Source of the DNA: AP-15 sp963701815
GTDB taxonomy: Bacteria > Pseudomonadota > Alphaproteobacteria > ATCC43930 > CGMCC-115725
Length of the DNA: 64,000 bases
Direction of reading: 5' to 3'
Assembly (NCBI GenBank): GCA_963701815.1
Contig: CAVPBN010000046.1
Span: 62,001 to 126,000 of the forward strand
Below, piece by piece: positions 1-8,790 of the stretch; position 1 is the stretch's first letter; each line of letters opens with the position of its first letter. Below the pieces are notes generated by a model. The model was not told where the DNA came from, did no database searches, and saw only the letters and a list, made by a program, of their open reading frames with translations. A program made the translations under genes and the position numbers.

Positions 1-266
1 AGCAGATGATTGGCCGGGCCAAAGCGGTATTTGAAGAAATCGACCAGGGTCGGCCGCTCCGGCATTTGCGGCAGGCGCGGATCGTCGCCCATCAGCATAT
101 GTCGGCCGGGGTTTTTGGCCATCAGCGCCGCGCCGTTCGGGAAGCTCATATCGCCGTCGGCGAGGTTGAACAGGCGCGATTTGACGATGATCGCCTGGTC
201 GAGTTCGCGCATCATCTTGTGCTCGATCGCGTCGGCGCGCTCGGCCAAGCTCAGTGCATCGTTCAT
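1..266 (-). CDS. Unidentified protein, N-terminal 88 residues, runs off the left edge
   Basis: An open frame on the minus strand begins with ATG at 266 and stays open to base 1, so only the N-terminus is present. The visible part starts MNDALSLAERADAIEHKM and later reads PTLVDFFKYRFGPANHL. It has no signal peptide or membrane segment, and is rich in Met and charged residues. Codon use is high-GC at third positions like its neighbours, which supports coding. I do not recognise the family. It is divergent from the toxin-antitoxin pair that follows, with 134 bases between them that hold the operator of that pair. Confidence 0.6.
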   Translation of the reverse strand, partial: MNDALSLAERADAIEHKMMRELDQAIIVKSRLFNLADGDMSFPNGAALMAKNPGRHMLMGDDPRLPQMPERPTLVDFFKYRFGPANHL

Positions 267-367
267 GTCCCCGGGGCCTTTTTCTAAATTGCCGGATGAT
301 CGAGTTTAACAGGACCGCGGCCTCGCCCGCCAGCACGGCATAGGACCATTGACCCCATGATTACCGG

Positions 368-405
368 GTCATACGTCATAACGCCTGGAAAGTATGAGGT
401 ATGAC
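368..405. promoter_or_regulatory. Palindromic operator of the toxin-antitoxin operon
   Basis: Two 13-base arms, GTCATACGTCATA at 368-380 and TATGAGGTATGAC at 393-405, are inverted repeats matching at 12 of 13 positions around a 12-base centre. Each arm itself holds two copies of a TCATA-like half site. The right arm covers the SD-like GAGGT (396-400) of the antitoxin. AbrB/MazE-type antitoxins usually bind such palindromes and repress their own operon, so autoregulation is the likely role. Confidence 0.7.
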
Positions 406-406
406 G

Positions 407-628
407 ATGGCGGCGATGGTTAGGGCGCGCCTCGGGGTCAAGTCCCAAATGGTGCTGCCGAAACGGGTTCGCGAAGTGCTGGGTCTCGCGCCCGGCGACC
501 AATTCGCCTTTGTCATCAACGGCAACGAGGTCAGGGTCGTGCGCGCCCCGGCCGAAGGCGAGGACCCGTTCGCCTGTTTCACCGAATGGGCATCCGAGGC
601 GGACAGGAAGGGTTATGCCGACCTTTGA
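407..628 (+). CDS. AbrB/MazE-family antitoxin
   Basis: A 73-residue protein with the swapped-hairpin AbrB fold signature. The N-terminal part reads RLGVKSQMVLPKRVREVLGLAPGD, followed by a beta strand (FAFVINGNEVRVV) and an acidic C-terminal tail, as expected for an antitoxin that binds DNA with its N-terminus and masks the toxin with its C-terminus. An ATG at 401 is in frame, but the one at 407 sits six bases after GAGGT and is preferred. The stop overlaps the start of the MazF-like toxin by 14 bases, indicating translational coupling. The upstream palindrome (368-405) suggests autorepression. Confidence 0.8.
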   Translation: MAAMVRARLGVKSQMVLPKRVREVLGLAPGDQFAFVINGNEVRVVRAPAEGEDPFACFTEWASEADRKGYADL

Positions 629-950
629 GCGGTACGACGTCGTTTCCGTGCCGTTTCCGTACACCGACCGAGCGGCCCTCGAACGGCGCCCGGCTCTCGT
701 CGTTTCAGAAGCGGCTTTGGAGAGCCGGTTCGGATTGCTGTGGGTGCTGATGATCACTTCCGCCGAGAACCGATCCCGGCATGGCGACGTGGCGATCCCG
801 GACCATGACGCGGTCGGGCTGCCGATCCCATCGATCATCCGGACCGCCAAGATCGCAACGGTCGAGGCGGGCCGCGCACAGATCCGGGGCCGGCTCCCGG
901 AAACGATCGCCGCTGCGGTCGCCGCCGCGGTAAGATCGATCGTTCCTTGA
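615..950 (+). CDS. PemK/MazF-family endoribonuclease toxin
   Basis: A 111-residue protein starting at the ATG that overlaps the antitoxin stop. The N-terminus FERYDVVSVPFPYTD and the following RRPALVVS match the PemK/MazF pattern (G/Y-D-V-V-V..P..., then RPALV). Its length is normal for the family. Known members are ribosome-independent mRNA interferases with an SH3-like fold, held inactive by the partner antitoxin. The order antitoxin then toxin and the overlapping frames are standard for type II modules. A longer in-frame opening to 510 lies inside the antitoxin gene and is not needed. Confidence 0.8.
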   Translation: MPTFERYDVVSVPFPYTDRAALERRPALVVSEAALESRFGLLWVLMITSAENRSRHGDVAIPDHDAVGLPIPSIIRTAKIATVEAGRAQIRGRLPETIAAAVAAAVRSIVP

Positions 951-992
951 GCCCGCCGACCCAACCGAGACCAAAATCGAAAGGCCCGCGAC

Positions 993-1703
993 ATGACCCG
1001 TCATTTCGGCTTTCTGATCCCGTCGACGAACACCACGGTCGAGATCGAGTGCCGGCTGTTGCCGATGAATTACCAGGCGCATATCGGGCGGCTGCTGACC
1101 AGTTCGCCCGGCCACACCTTCGCCTCGCCGCGCGACGAGGATGTCGACTATCAGTCGCGGCTGCTCGGCACCGCCAAAGTCGAATTGGTGATCCTGGCGC
1201 AGACCTCGGCGAGCCTGTTCGCCGACGATTACGACGAGGTCGTGACCCGGCGCATGAGTGCCGGCGCCGGCGTGCCGGCGGTCACCTCGGCGCAGGCGGT
1301 CGGCCGCGCCGTACGCGCCTTGGGATTGCGGCGGATCGCCCTGGTCTCGCCTTATACCGAGGTGGTCAACCAACGCGCAGCACATCTCTTCGCCAGCAAA
1401 AACGGGGTCGAAACGGTGGCGTTCGAAGGCTTTGGCGCCACCAATTCCTATGCGATCGGCAATCTCGGCCCGGAGAATGCGCGCGACGCCTTTGCCCGCA
1501 TCGACCGGCCGGAGATCGAAGCCTTTGTCGTCCCCGGCGGCAATTTCCCGACGATGGCGTCGATCGCCGGCTGGGAACGCGAATTTAAGAAGCCGGTGAT
1601 CACGACGAACCAAGCTTCGCTGTGGGCGATGCTGGTCATGCTGAACAGCGGCGACAAGATCCCCGGCTACGGCCGCCTGCTCGCAGAGGTCCCGGCCGGG
1701 TGA
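993..1703 (+). CDS. Asp/Glu racemase superfamily protein (maleate isomerase / arylmalonate decarboxylase-like)
   Basis: A 236-residue cytoplasmic protein. It opens GFLIPSTNTTVEIEC, the N-terminal signature of maleate cis-trans isomerase and arylmalonate decarboxylase relatives in the Asp/Glu/hydantoin racemase superfamily. The second-half signature VVPGGNFPTMASIAGWE carries a substrate loop, but the usual second cysteine (C-T/G-N) is replaced by GGN. A central block (LRRIALVSPYTEVVNQ) matches the family core. It sits beside an extradiol dioxygenase and a D-aminoacylase homologue, so a role in degrading small dicarboxylic acids is plausible. The exact substrate cannot be read from the sequence, and the missing cysteine makes racemase or isomerase chemistry uncertain. 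Confidence 0.7.
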   Translation: MTRHFGFLIPSTNTTVEIECRLLPMNYQAHIGRLLTSSPGHTFASPRDEDVDYQSRLLGTAKVELVILAQTSASLFADDYDEVVTRRMSAGAGVPAVTSAQAVGRAVRALGLRRIALVSPYTEVVNQRAAHLFASKNGVETVAFEGFGATNSYAIGNLGPENARDAFARIDRPEIEAFVVPGGNFPTMASIAGWEREFKKPVITTNQASLWAMLVMLNSGDKIPGYGRLLAEVPAG

Positions 1704-1705
1704 CC

Positions 1706-1772
1706 CCTCACCCCGACCCTCTCCCCGCGAGCGGGGAGAGGGAGGGACCCGCGGAGCGGGAGGGTGAGGGGC
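1706..1772. repeat. REP-type palindromic repeat
   Basis: A long imperfect palindrome with arms CCCCTCACCC and GGGTGAGGGG enclosing an inner hairpin of CTCTCCCCGC and GCGGGGAGAG. It lies between the convergent ends of the Asp/Glu racemase-like gene and the extradiol dioxygenase gene. There is no T-run, so it is not a classical terminator, although it could still slow convergent transcription. Confidence 0.75.
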
Positions 1773-1793
1773 GGCACACGATTGCGGCAGCCC

Positions 1794-2847
1794 TTACGGT
1801 AGGTAGTGGGCGAACACGACCGGGGAGACGAAGGCCCAGGTTTCGATAAAGGTGGCGCGGTCGGGCTTGCGGCCGAGTTCTTCCATCGCCCCCAAAAGGC
1901 AGAACCAGTTCAGTACTTCATGCTGGCCGCTGTCCTCGATCTGGTCGGTCGTATAGCGGCGCCAGGTCGGCGTAGTCGCCCTTTTCGAGCGCGTCGTACA
2001 GAAGACGGTCGGCGGGCACATCGGGCCACAACTGAAAATTCTTTTCGGTCAGAAACGAATGCGACCAGCTCGACGAGGCCAGGATCGCGGTGCGCCACGG
2101 GCTCTGCGCCATGATCCGCGCCGTGGCGGCGCCGACCGCCATGCAGCGCCCTGGGTTGGGCGAGGGCGGATCGAGGTTGCGGATCTCGCCGCGCATCGCC
2201 AGCGGCAGCCGCAACCCGCGCGCCGCATTGACCCGGCGCCCGTAGCAATTGACCGAAAACGGGACCAGCGGGTAGTCGAACCCGACGCGCTCGTCGTCGA
2301 GTAATAAGAGCGTGTTCTCGAAAGCGTGGCCGAGCGGGTTGTGCAACGGCTTATAGGCATAGGCGGCGTCGATCCCGGCCTCGATCAGACCGGTGGCGAG
2401 GTATTTGCCGGCCTCCTTGTGGCCTCTGACGCGAAACGCGGTATCCGCCGGCTCGCCCCATGGGTTGTACGGGGTGCGCCGATGCTGCCAGGGCCGGATC
2501 TCCTGGTCCTCATAGGCCAAGACGGCAAAGGGCGGGACGATGTCCTCCTTGAAATTCTCGTATTGATCGTCGCCGAACATGACGATCACGTCGGGTTTGA
2601 AGTCGTCGAGCGCGCGGCGCGCCTCGGCGAAGTGGCGGCGATAGACCTCGCGCGCCCGGCCCGCCGCAGCCGTCCCCCAATCGTTGCCGAGTTCGGCGCG
2701 CAAGGGTGCGGGCCAATTTGCCGGGTCCTTCATCTCGACCGGCATATCGGGGTCGTCGAGCGAGGCCCGCATCATAAAGGTCCAGTCCTCGTCGCGTCGC
2801 AGCATGACCGGCCGGTGCGTGCAGCCCAATCCCAGAATCTCGGCCAT
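1794..2847 (-). CDS. Class III extradiol ring-cleavage dioxygenase (LigB-like), frame broken near 1961
   Basis: Reads MAEILGLGCTHRP from an ATG at 2847, with AGGAGGACAGG just upstream as ribosome binding site. LigB-type features include an early His (CTHRP), FKPDVIVMFGDDQYENF, and the closing LIxxW-like stretch SSSWSHSF. The reading frame reaches GDYADLA and then continues in another frame as RYTTDQIEDSGQHEVLNWF through to the stop at 1794, the normal C-terminus of protocatechuate 4,5-dioxygenase beta subunit relatives. One extra base near 1961 explains the break; without it the protein is about 350 residues. The expected reaction is Fe(II)-dependent cleavage of a catecholic ring. Alternatively it is a true pseudogene. 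Confidence 0.75.
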
Positions 2848-2885
2848 TTCCCTGTCCTCCTGCTCGGATACCCCCTCTTCGTTAT

Positions 2886-2970
2886 GCGCGGGCTTGTCCC
2901 GCGTATCCACGCCTTTTTCGTTCCCGCTCCAGAAGTCGTGGGTGGCCGGGACCAAGCCCGGCCATGACGA
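2886..2970. repeat. Pair of REP-type palindromes
   Basis: Two short palindromic units in opposite orientation: a GGGCTTGTCCC core near 2890 and GGCCGGGACCAAGCCCGGCC near 2943-2962. They lie between the extradiol dioxygenase gene and the upstream D-aminoacylase gene. The same family recurs at 31521, 31883 and 39984-40280. Confidence 0.7.
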
Positions 2971-3015
2971 CGGGGGCTGATGGCGGAGGGAGCGGACCGT
3001 CCGCCATTTTCTCAC

Positions 3016-4717
3016 TCAGCCGTGGTTGGCGTGGTAGTGGGTGTTGCGCAGCACGCGGCCCGGCAACGCGCCGGTGTGCTTGCCTTCGCTGTACAGCACC
3101 TGGCCGTTGACGATTGTGGCGAAGACGCCCTCGGCCGGTTCCTTGATCCGCCAGGCGCCCTTCGGGAAGTCGCGGACGACGACTTCGTTGCCGCATTTGA
3201 CGGTGGCCGGATCGAATACGGCGATGTCGGCAGCGAGCCCCGGGCGCAGCAGACCGCGGTCATAGATGCCGAAGGTCGAGGCCGAGTCGAAGGTCAGCCG
3301 CCGCACCGCCTGCTCCAGGGTCATCACCTGCTTCTCGCGCACCCATTCGCCGAGGAGCTTGGTCAGGTAGCCGTAGCCGCCGTGGAACTGCACATGGGCG
3401 CCGCCGTCGCCGAGCCCGATCACCGCGTTGGGATGGGTCAGGATCTTGGTCAACGCCGCGTCGTCGACATTGTTCTCGGCCTGCAGAAAGCGGGTTTCGA
3501 GCTTTTCCTCGACGACCAGGTCGAGGAAGGCGTCGATCACCCGCTTACCCTGCTTCTCGGCGATCTGGCCGATCGACTTGAACTGCATCCACCGGTTCTT
3601 TTCGAGCGCCGGCTCGTTGACCCACATGTAGTTCCACCAGGTCTTCGAGAAGCCGACCGCGCGTTTCGGGCTTGTTGACGACGGCTTCCTCGTGGAGCTT
3701 GGCGCGGATTTCGGGGTCGGCATACGCCTTCATCTTCTCTTCGTCCGACGACAGCAGGATCGGGTGCCAGGTCGGCAGGCCGCGGAACACCTGGCAGTTC
3801 TTCATCGTGAAGTCCTGCGTGACCCGGTTCGGGCTGCACATCGGATAGGCGCGGATGCCGAGTGCGGCGGTCTCCTCGACCCGCGCCATATGCGTCTTCC
3901 ACTCGTCGGGCTTGCGCATCGTCTGCGACAGGCTGTTGTAGACGACGGTCCGGCCGGTCGCCTCGGCGAGGCGGCGGATCATGCCGTCCTTCAGCTCGAC
4001 ATACTGGCCGCCGCCGGCCTGGATCGTGCCGGTGCCCATCTCGCGCAAGACATCGCCCAACGCGAAAATCTCCTTTTCGTCGGCCCACAATGCCGGGATG
4101 TGGCAGCCCTGCGGATCGTAATGGCCCTGCTCGCGCGACACCGAGAGGCCCAGCGCGCCGGCCTGCATGCCGTCGCGGACGACATCCTGCATCGCCTTGA
4201 TCTGGTTGTCGGAGGCGCCCGGCTTCTGGCACTCGTCGCCCATCACGTAGTGGCGCACCGCGGTGTGGCCGATCAGATTGCCGACATTGATGCCGAGGCG
4301 TTTGTCGAGCTTGTCCATGTACTGGCCGGTCGTTTCCCAGTCGAAATCGACGGTACGCAATACCTCCATCGGGATCGCTTCGACATAGCTCAGGAACTCG
4401 GCCAGCCGCTCTTCGGTGCCCTTGCGCACCGGCGCCAACGACAAGGAGCAATTGCCGAAGATCACGGTGGTGGCACCATGCTCGGGCGAAAAGGTGCACA
4501 GCGGGTCCCAGGTGACCTGCGCGTCGTAATGGCAGTGGTTGTCGATAAAGCCCGGGGCGACCGCACGGCCGTCGACGTCGACGATCTGCTCTGCCGCGCC
4601 GCTCAACCTGCCGATCTCGACGATCTTGCCGTCCTTGACGCCGACATCGCCGCGAAACGCCGGCAGACCCGAGCCGTCGACGATCCGGCCGTTTTTGATC
4701 AACAGATCGTACGCCAT
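3016..4717 (-). CDS. N-acyl-D-amino-acid deacylase / D-aminoacylase-like amidohydrolase, frame broken near 3664
   Basis: Starts MAYDLLIKNGRIVDGSG at the ATG at 4717, behind GGAAGGAAG. This N-terminus, followed by APGFIDNHCHYDAQ with the metal-binding H-x-H, places it in the amidohydrolase-3 branch (D-aminoacylase, dihydroorotase-like TIM barrel). Later blocks include NLIGHTAVRHYVMGD and IGLGDGGAHVQFHGGYGY. The frame breaks after NKPE and resumes as RAVGFSKTWWNYMW, explained by one extra base near 3664. The restored protein is about 566 residues, normal for the family. It should hydrolyse an N-acyl or related amide bond with a divalent metal. It lies about 170 bases upstream of the extradiol dioxygenase on the same strand, possibly cotranscribed. 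Confidence 0.78.
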
Positions 4718-4973
4718 CGGTTTCTTCCTTCCGTCACGCCGAACCGCCCGTTGCGGCCCGCCACTTTCGAGCCGCGAGTGTAATCCTCCGGCCCGGCGAA
4801 ACAACGGCCGTGCCGGGGTGCGGCGGGGTCGAGCCATGACGAGAACGCGGGGGAGCCTGCCGCAAATGCACAGCGGCGCCGCGGCGGCCAAATGGCCGCG
4901 CCGGCGCCGGCGTGCTAAAGCCTCCATCCTGCCTGCAAGCAACCGCGCCAATTGCCGACGGAGTGCCCGACGA

Positions 4974-5879
4974 ATGACCTTATCGAGCGACGAATATCGC
5001 GATCACCTGCAATCCACTTCGGTACGCGCGGGGTTCGAGTTCGACGAGGTGGAGCTGCCGGAGGAACGTCACGTCGCCGTCAACGGGCTGCGGTTCCGTT
5101 ATCTCGATTGGGGACGCGACGGCAAGCGGCCGATCCTGTTTCTGCACGGCGGCGCCCTGACCGCCCATACCTGGGATTTGTGCTGCCTCGCATTGCGCGA
5201 CGATTACCATTGCCGGGCGCTCGATCAGCGCGGTCACGGCGACAGCGACTGGGCGCCCGACTCCGATTACACGATCTCGGCCCAGCGCGAGGACGTCAAA
5301 GGCTTTGCCGACGCCGTCGGCATCGACAAATTCGCGCTGGTCGGCATGTCGATGGGGGCCATCAACGGGCTCGCCTATGCGATCCAATACCCGGAAACCC
5401 TGTCGGCGCTGGTATTGATCGACGCCGGCCCGAACATCCGCCGGCCGGGCTCGAGCCGGATCCGCGATTTCGTCAACGGCGGCTCCGAGCCGGCCTCGCT
5501 CGAAGCGATCATCGAGCGGGCACTGGCCTTCAATCCGCGGCGCGATCCGCTGATTCTGCGCCGCAGTCTGATGCACAATCTGCGGCAGCAGGAGGACGGC
5601 AACTGGGTCTGGAAGTACGATCGGCGGCGGTTTCAGGCGATGGGCGGCGATCGGCACTCGGCCGAGCGGCGCGGCCTGGCGGACGGGCTCGGCAGGGTGG
5701 CCTGTCCGACACTGGTCGTCCGCGGCGCCGAAAGCGACGTGTTCCACGACGAGGACGCCGAAAGATTGTCGACGAGCCTGCCCGATGGACGCTGGATAAA
5801 GATCCCCAAGGCCGGGCATACCGTGCAGGGCGACAACCCGAAGGAGCTGGTGGCGGCATTGCGCAGCTTTCTCGATTGA
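4974..5879 (+). CDS. Alpha/beta hydrolase
   Basis: A 301-residue alpha/beta-hydrolase-fold enzyme. The oxyanion region is FLHGGALTAHTW, the nucleophile elbow is GMSMG (G-x-S-x-G), RGHGDSDW follows strand 4, and the catalytic His lies in KAGHTVQGDNP near the C-terminus; a late Asp (ESDVFHDED) completes the triad. There is no signal peptide, so it is cytosolic. The ATG at 4974 is the first start after the divergent promoter region shared with the D-aminoacylase homologue. The open frame continues upstream to 4539 but lies antisense to that gene. Substrate (ester, lactone or ring-fission product) is not determined. Confidence 0.85.
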   Translation: MTLSSDEYRDHLQSTSVRAGFEFDEVELPEERHVAVNGLRFRYLDWGRDGKRPILFLHGGALTAHTWDLCCLALRDDYHCRALDQRGHGDSDWAPDSDYTISAQREDVKGFADAVGIDKFALVGMSMGAINGLAYAIQYPETLSALVLIDAGPNIRRPGSSRIRDFVNGGSEPASLEAIIERALAFNPRRDPLILRRSLMHNLRQQEDGNWVWKYDRRRFQAMGGDRHSAERRGLADGLGRVACPTLVVRGAESDVFHDEDAERLSTSLPDGRWIKIPKAGHTVQGDNPKELVAALRSFLD

Positions 5880-5898
5880 GGCGTCCGCCGGCCCGGCC

Positions 5899-6942
5899 TC
5901 AACCCGGCCGGATCAGTTTGCGGATTCGGTGGTTCTCGGTGTCGCCGATATAGATCGCGCCATCCGGGCCGACTGCGGCGCCGTGCGGGCGGCCGAGGCC
6001 GGCGGCGATGGCCGGGCCGTCGTCGCCGCCGCTGCCCTTGCGGCCGCCGGCGATCGTATCGACCGTACCGCGGGCGATGTCGAGAAGGCGGATCGCGTGG
6101 TTCTCGGTATCGACGATCAACAGATCGCCGCCCGGGGCGAGTGCCATCTCCTTCGGCGCATCGAATACCGCGGCGAGCGCCGGGCCGCCGTCGCCGGAAT
6201 AGCCGCGGGCGCCGGTGCCGGCAACGGTGGCGATGACGCCGGTGCGTCGATCGACCGCGCGCAACGTACTGCCCTGGCGTTCGAGGATGTAGACGGTGCC
6301 GTCGGCGGCGACTTTGACGGCGCGGGCGCCCCACACTCCGGCCGCAGCTGCGGGTCCGCCGTCGCCGCTGTGCGCCGGAGCACCGGTGCCGGCAAAGGTC
6401 GCGATCGTCCCCGCGGCCAGATCGACGACGCGGACCCGGTTGTCGGCGACGTCGGCGATAAAGAGCCGCTGCTGCGCCGGGTCGAAGGCCAGCCCATTGG
6501 GCTCGACCATCGCGGCGTGCGCCGCCGCCCCGCCGTCGCCGCCGGACCCGGCTGCGCCGTTCCCGGCAAAGGTTATAATGGTGCCGGTCGCGCCGTCGAC
6601 CCGGCGAACGCAATGATTGTGCCGGTCGGCGATATAGACATTGCCCGCCCGATCGACGGCGATGCCGTAGGGCTCATTCAAGCGGGCCTGCGTCGCCGGG
6701 CCGCCATCGCCCGAATAGCCGGCCTCGCCGCAGCCGGCGATCGTCGAGATTATTCCGGCGCCCGCCTCGACCCGACGGATGCGGTGGTTGAACGTATCCG
6801 AGAAGTACAGATTGCCCGCGGGATCGAAGCCGATGTCGAAAGGCCCGTTCAGCCGGGCCAGGGCTGCCGGTCCGCCGTCGCCGCCGAAGCCCCGTTCGCC
6901 GGTGCCGGCTGCGGTCGTGATGATCCAGGATTGAGCCGCCAT
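5899..6942 (-). CDS. NHL-repeat beta-propeller protein
   Basis: A 347-residue protein built of six similar blades of about 55 residues. Each contains a GxGxxGxxGDGGPA segment, a GIAVDxAGNVYIADxxNHxxRRVD strand set, and an I-x-T-x-AG-x-G ending. This is the classic NHL/6-bladed propeller, usually a binding or lyase scaffold. No signal peptide is visible at the ATG at 6942, which follows AGAGGAAAC. The gene converges with the alpha/beta hydrolase (20 bases apart). The DNA repetition seen here comes from the protein repeats. Function beyond ligand or protein binding cannot be assigned. Confidence 0.8.
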   Translation of the reverse strand: MAAQSWIITTAAGTGERGFGGDGGPAALARLNGPFDIGFDPAGNLYFSDTFNHRIRRVEAGAGIISTIAGCGEAGYSGDGGPATQARLNEPYGIAVDRAGNVYIADRHNHCVRRVDGATGTIITFAGNGAAGSGGDGGAAAHAAMVEPNGLAFDPAQQRLFIADVADNRVRVVDLAAGTIATFAGTGAPAHSGDGGPAAAAGVWGARAVKVAADGTVYILERQGSTLRAVDRRTGVIATVAGTGARGYSGDGGPALAAVFDAPKEMALAPGGDLLIVDTENHAIRLLDIARGTVDTIAGGRKGSGGDDGPAIAAGLGRPHGAAVGPDGAIYIGDTENHRIRKLIRPG

Positions 6943-7022
6943 CGTTGGTCGTTTCCTCTTTTCCTCGGTCTTGATCTTAGCACCGCGTTTCCAGCCGGGG
7001 GCCGGCAATGTAAGTTGGTCGA

Positions 7023-7649
7023 ATGCTGATCCTCCGCCTCTCCGCTCTGCGCGCGCTGCCGGCTGCCGCGGCATTGCTCGCGGCGGCGTTTCTGACCGGC
7101 GCCGCCGCCCCGCAGGAACCCGGCGGCAGCTCTCTCGCCGGGCAATTGCTGATCGCCGCGCCGACGATCGGCGACCCGCGCTTCGATCACGCCGTCATCC
7201 TGGTGGTGCGCGACGACCAGAGCGGCGCTCTCGGCATCGTCATCAATCACCCGGTCGGCGAGCGCTCGATCCGGAGCCTGCTGCAGCCGAACGGGGATCA
7301 GGGGGCGGGCGTCGACGGCAACCTGCGGGTCTTTGCCGGCGGGCCGGTGCAGCCGGAACTCGGTTTTGTGATCCACAGCGCCGAATACCGGCGCCCGGAG
7401 ACGCTGCAGGTCGACGGCCGGGTGGCGATGACCGCCAGCCCGCAGATCCTGCGCGACATCGGCAGCAATCATGGGCCGAAACAAAGTCTGTTCGCGTTCG
7501 GCTATACCGGCTGGGGGCCGGGCCAACTCGAGGGCGAGATGGCGCGCCACGACTGGTTCGTCACCCCTGAGGAGCCGAAAATGATCTTCGACGACGACCG
7601 CGGCAATTTGTGGGACGATGCCATGGCGCGCCGCACCCGCGAATTGTAG
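7023..7649 (+). CDS. YqgE/AlgH (UPF0301) family protein with N-terminal signal sequence
   Basis: A 208-residue protein. Residues from about 37 onward match the UPF0301 core: LAGQLLIAAPTIGDPRFDHAV, GIVINHPVGE, VFAGGPVQPELGFVIH, and GYTGWGPGQLEGEMARHDW near the end. Typical YqgE/AlgH proteins are about 185 residues, cytosolic, and start directly with the core. Here about 35 extra residues form a basic start (MLILRLSALR), a long Ala/Leu hydrophobic stretch and an AAAP cleavage-like region, that is, a probable Sec signal peptide. An exported member is unusual. The gene runs divergently from the NHL gene. Confidence 0.8.
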   Translation: MLILRLSALRALPAAAALLAAAFLTGAAAPQEPGGSSLAGQLLIAAPTIGDPRFDHAVILVVRDDQSGALGIVINHPVGERSIRSLLQPNGDQGAGVDGNLRVFAGGPVQPELGFVIHSAEYRRPETLQVDGRVAMTASPQILRDIGSNHGPKQSLFAFGYTGWGPGQLEGEMARHDWFVTPEEPKMIFDDDRGNLWDDAMARRTREL

Positions 7650-7723
7650 GTTCGACGGCGCTCGAAACCGAGCGCGGCACGATCGGGCGCTGACCGGCGG
7701 CGCCGGCGAGGAGAGCGGGAGCG

Positions 7724-8062
7724 ATGAGCAACAGGACCAGACCCACGCGCGCCCTTGCTGTCGCCTGCGTCGTCGCGGGCGTCTCGCTTGCCGGATGCAG
7801 CCAGGGCAACGGTGTCCGGGTCACAAATTTTGCCGCCGGAGGAGCCGGAACATTCACTTTTGCCGCGCAAACGAACACGGTGATGACCGCAAATGACGAC
7901 GGCGCCGCGGAGCGTATCCGCCGCGACTGGCTGGCGGGGGCGCTGACCGGCCGAGCGCTGTGCAACACCGGCTATGTCGTCGAGGATCGCCGCTTCCTGC
8001 CGGTTCAGGACGGCGTCTTCGGCAATGGCGGCGACATCGTCTACACCGGGCATTGCCTCTAG
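7724..8062 (+). CDS. Small putative lipoprotein
   Basis: A 112-residue protein with a type II signal peptide: basic start (MSNRTRPTR), hydrophobic core, and lipobox LAGC with Cys at position 25. The mature part is about 88 residues, contains two further Cys (LCNTGY and TGHC, possibly disulfide-linked) and ends YTGHCL. The start follows GAGGAGAGCGGGAG. No known domain is recognised. It lies downstream of the exported YqgE-like gene on the same strand with 74 bases between them, so cotranscription is possible. Confidence 0.65.
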   Translation: MSNRTRPTRALAVACVVAGVSLAGCSQGNGVRVTNFAAGGAGTFTFAAQTNTVMTANDDGAAERIRRDWLAGALTGRALCNTGYVVEDRRFLPVQDGVFGNGGDIVYTGHCL

Positions 8063-8170
8063 AATCAGAGGGCGCCGCCGGCTGTCTTGGATATGCTTAT
8101 TGCGGGGCGCCGTCGCGGCGATACGGGCAGATTCGCTTTCGCAGCGCCGCACCCCTGGACGAGGCCAGCG

Positions 8171-8383
8171 TCAGCCGCGGATAAGGGAGACCACCGAGCC
8201 GATGGCGGCGCCGATCCCGACCCACAGCCCCAGCGAAAACAGCAACGCCACGGCCCAGACGAGGGGCTTGCCGATCCGATATTCGTAACACTCGTCGATT
8301 GCCTGCACGCTTTCGGCAACGCCGGCGCCGAGCCGGCGTGCGTCGGCGGAATAAACGTATTGCGGCGCGAACAGGCTGTTCAC
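8171..8383 (-). CDS. Small membrane protein of unknown function
   Basis: A 70-residue protein starting at GTG (8383), preceded by a very strong GGAGGGG ribosome binding site seven bases upstream; this decides the start over an in-frame ATG at 8452. One hydrophobic segment (LVWAVALLFSLGLWVGIGAAIGSVVSLI) makes up the C-terminal third. The N-terminal part is polar with a single Cys (DECYEY). The family is not recognised. Transcription is convergent with the lipoprotein gene. Confidence 0.5.
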   Translation of the reverse strand: MNSLFAPQYVYSADARRLGAGVAESVQAIDECYEYRIGKPLVWAVALLFSLGLWVGIGAAIGSVVSLIRG

Positions 8384-8790
8384 TTGTTCCCCCCTCCAAC
8401 GATCGGCCCCGTGCCGGACCTGGCGTCTCGCAGTTTCCGGCTCGACCGTCACCCTTGTGTCACCATAGCGTCAGTAACCCGTCATTAACCAGTTGCTCCG
8501 ATATCGGGGTCCCGGCTTCGTCGTGGGCGGCGCCAACCCGATCTTGGCGAGCGTTGTTGGCCGGCCGTATCGTTTTTTTCATCGTGTTTTAACAATTTTG
8601 CGTAATTCTCGGGCGCGCCCGGGGTAATCGTGCAAACGGCAACGCGGCGGCGCTAAGCTTCCTGTCCAGAAGCGGTCTAAAATACCGGATGAATTACTGA
8701 TAAATTGCCGGAGATATACGTTGCTGTCGCAGTCTTAGTACTGTATTCGGAAACCATCAGCTGGAAGTCAGCAGCGAAAGGTCGCCGGCC
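8384..8790. other. Intergenic region, 407 bases
   Basis: Divergent spacer between two small membrane-protein genes. It is locally AT-richer (8565-8610 contains T-runs and ACAATTTTGCGTAATT) and must hold promoters for both neighbours, but no box pair is convincing enough to mark. No coding frame, hairpin terminator or repeat was seen. Confidence 0.4.

Noticed and set aside
1706..1772. Terminator between convergent genes
   Set aside because: The stem is long and GC-rich but has no T-run, and the sequence matches a dispersed palindrome type, so it is listed as a repeat.
5899..6942. Regularly spaced GC-rich DNA repeats resembling a CRISPR or satellite array
   Set aside because: The period is about 165 bases and follows the NHL blades of a coding gene; repeats are diverged at silent positions.
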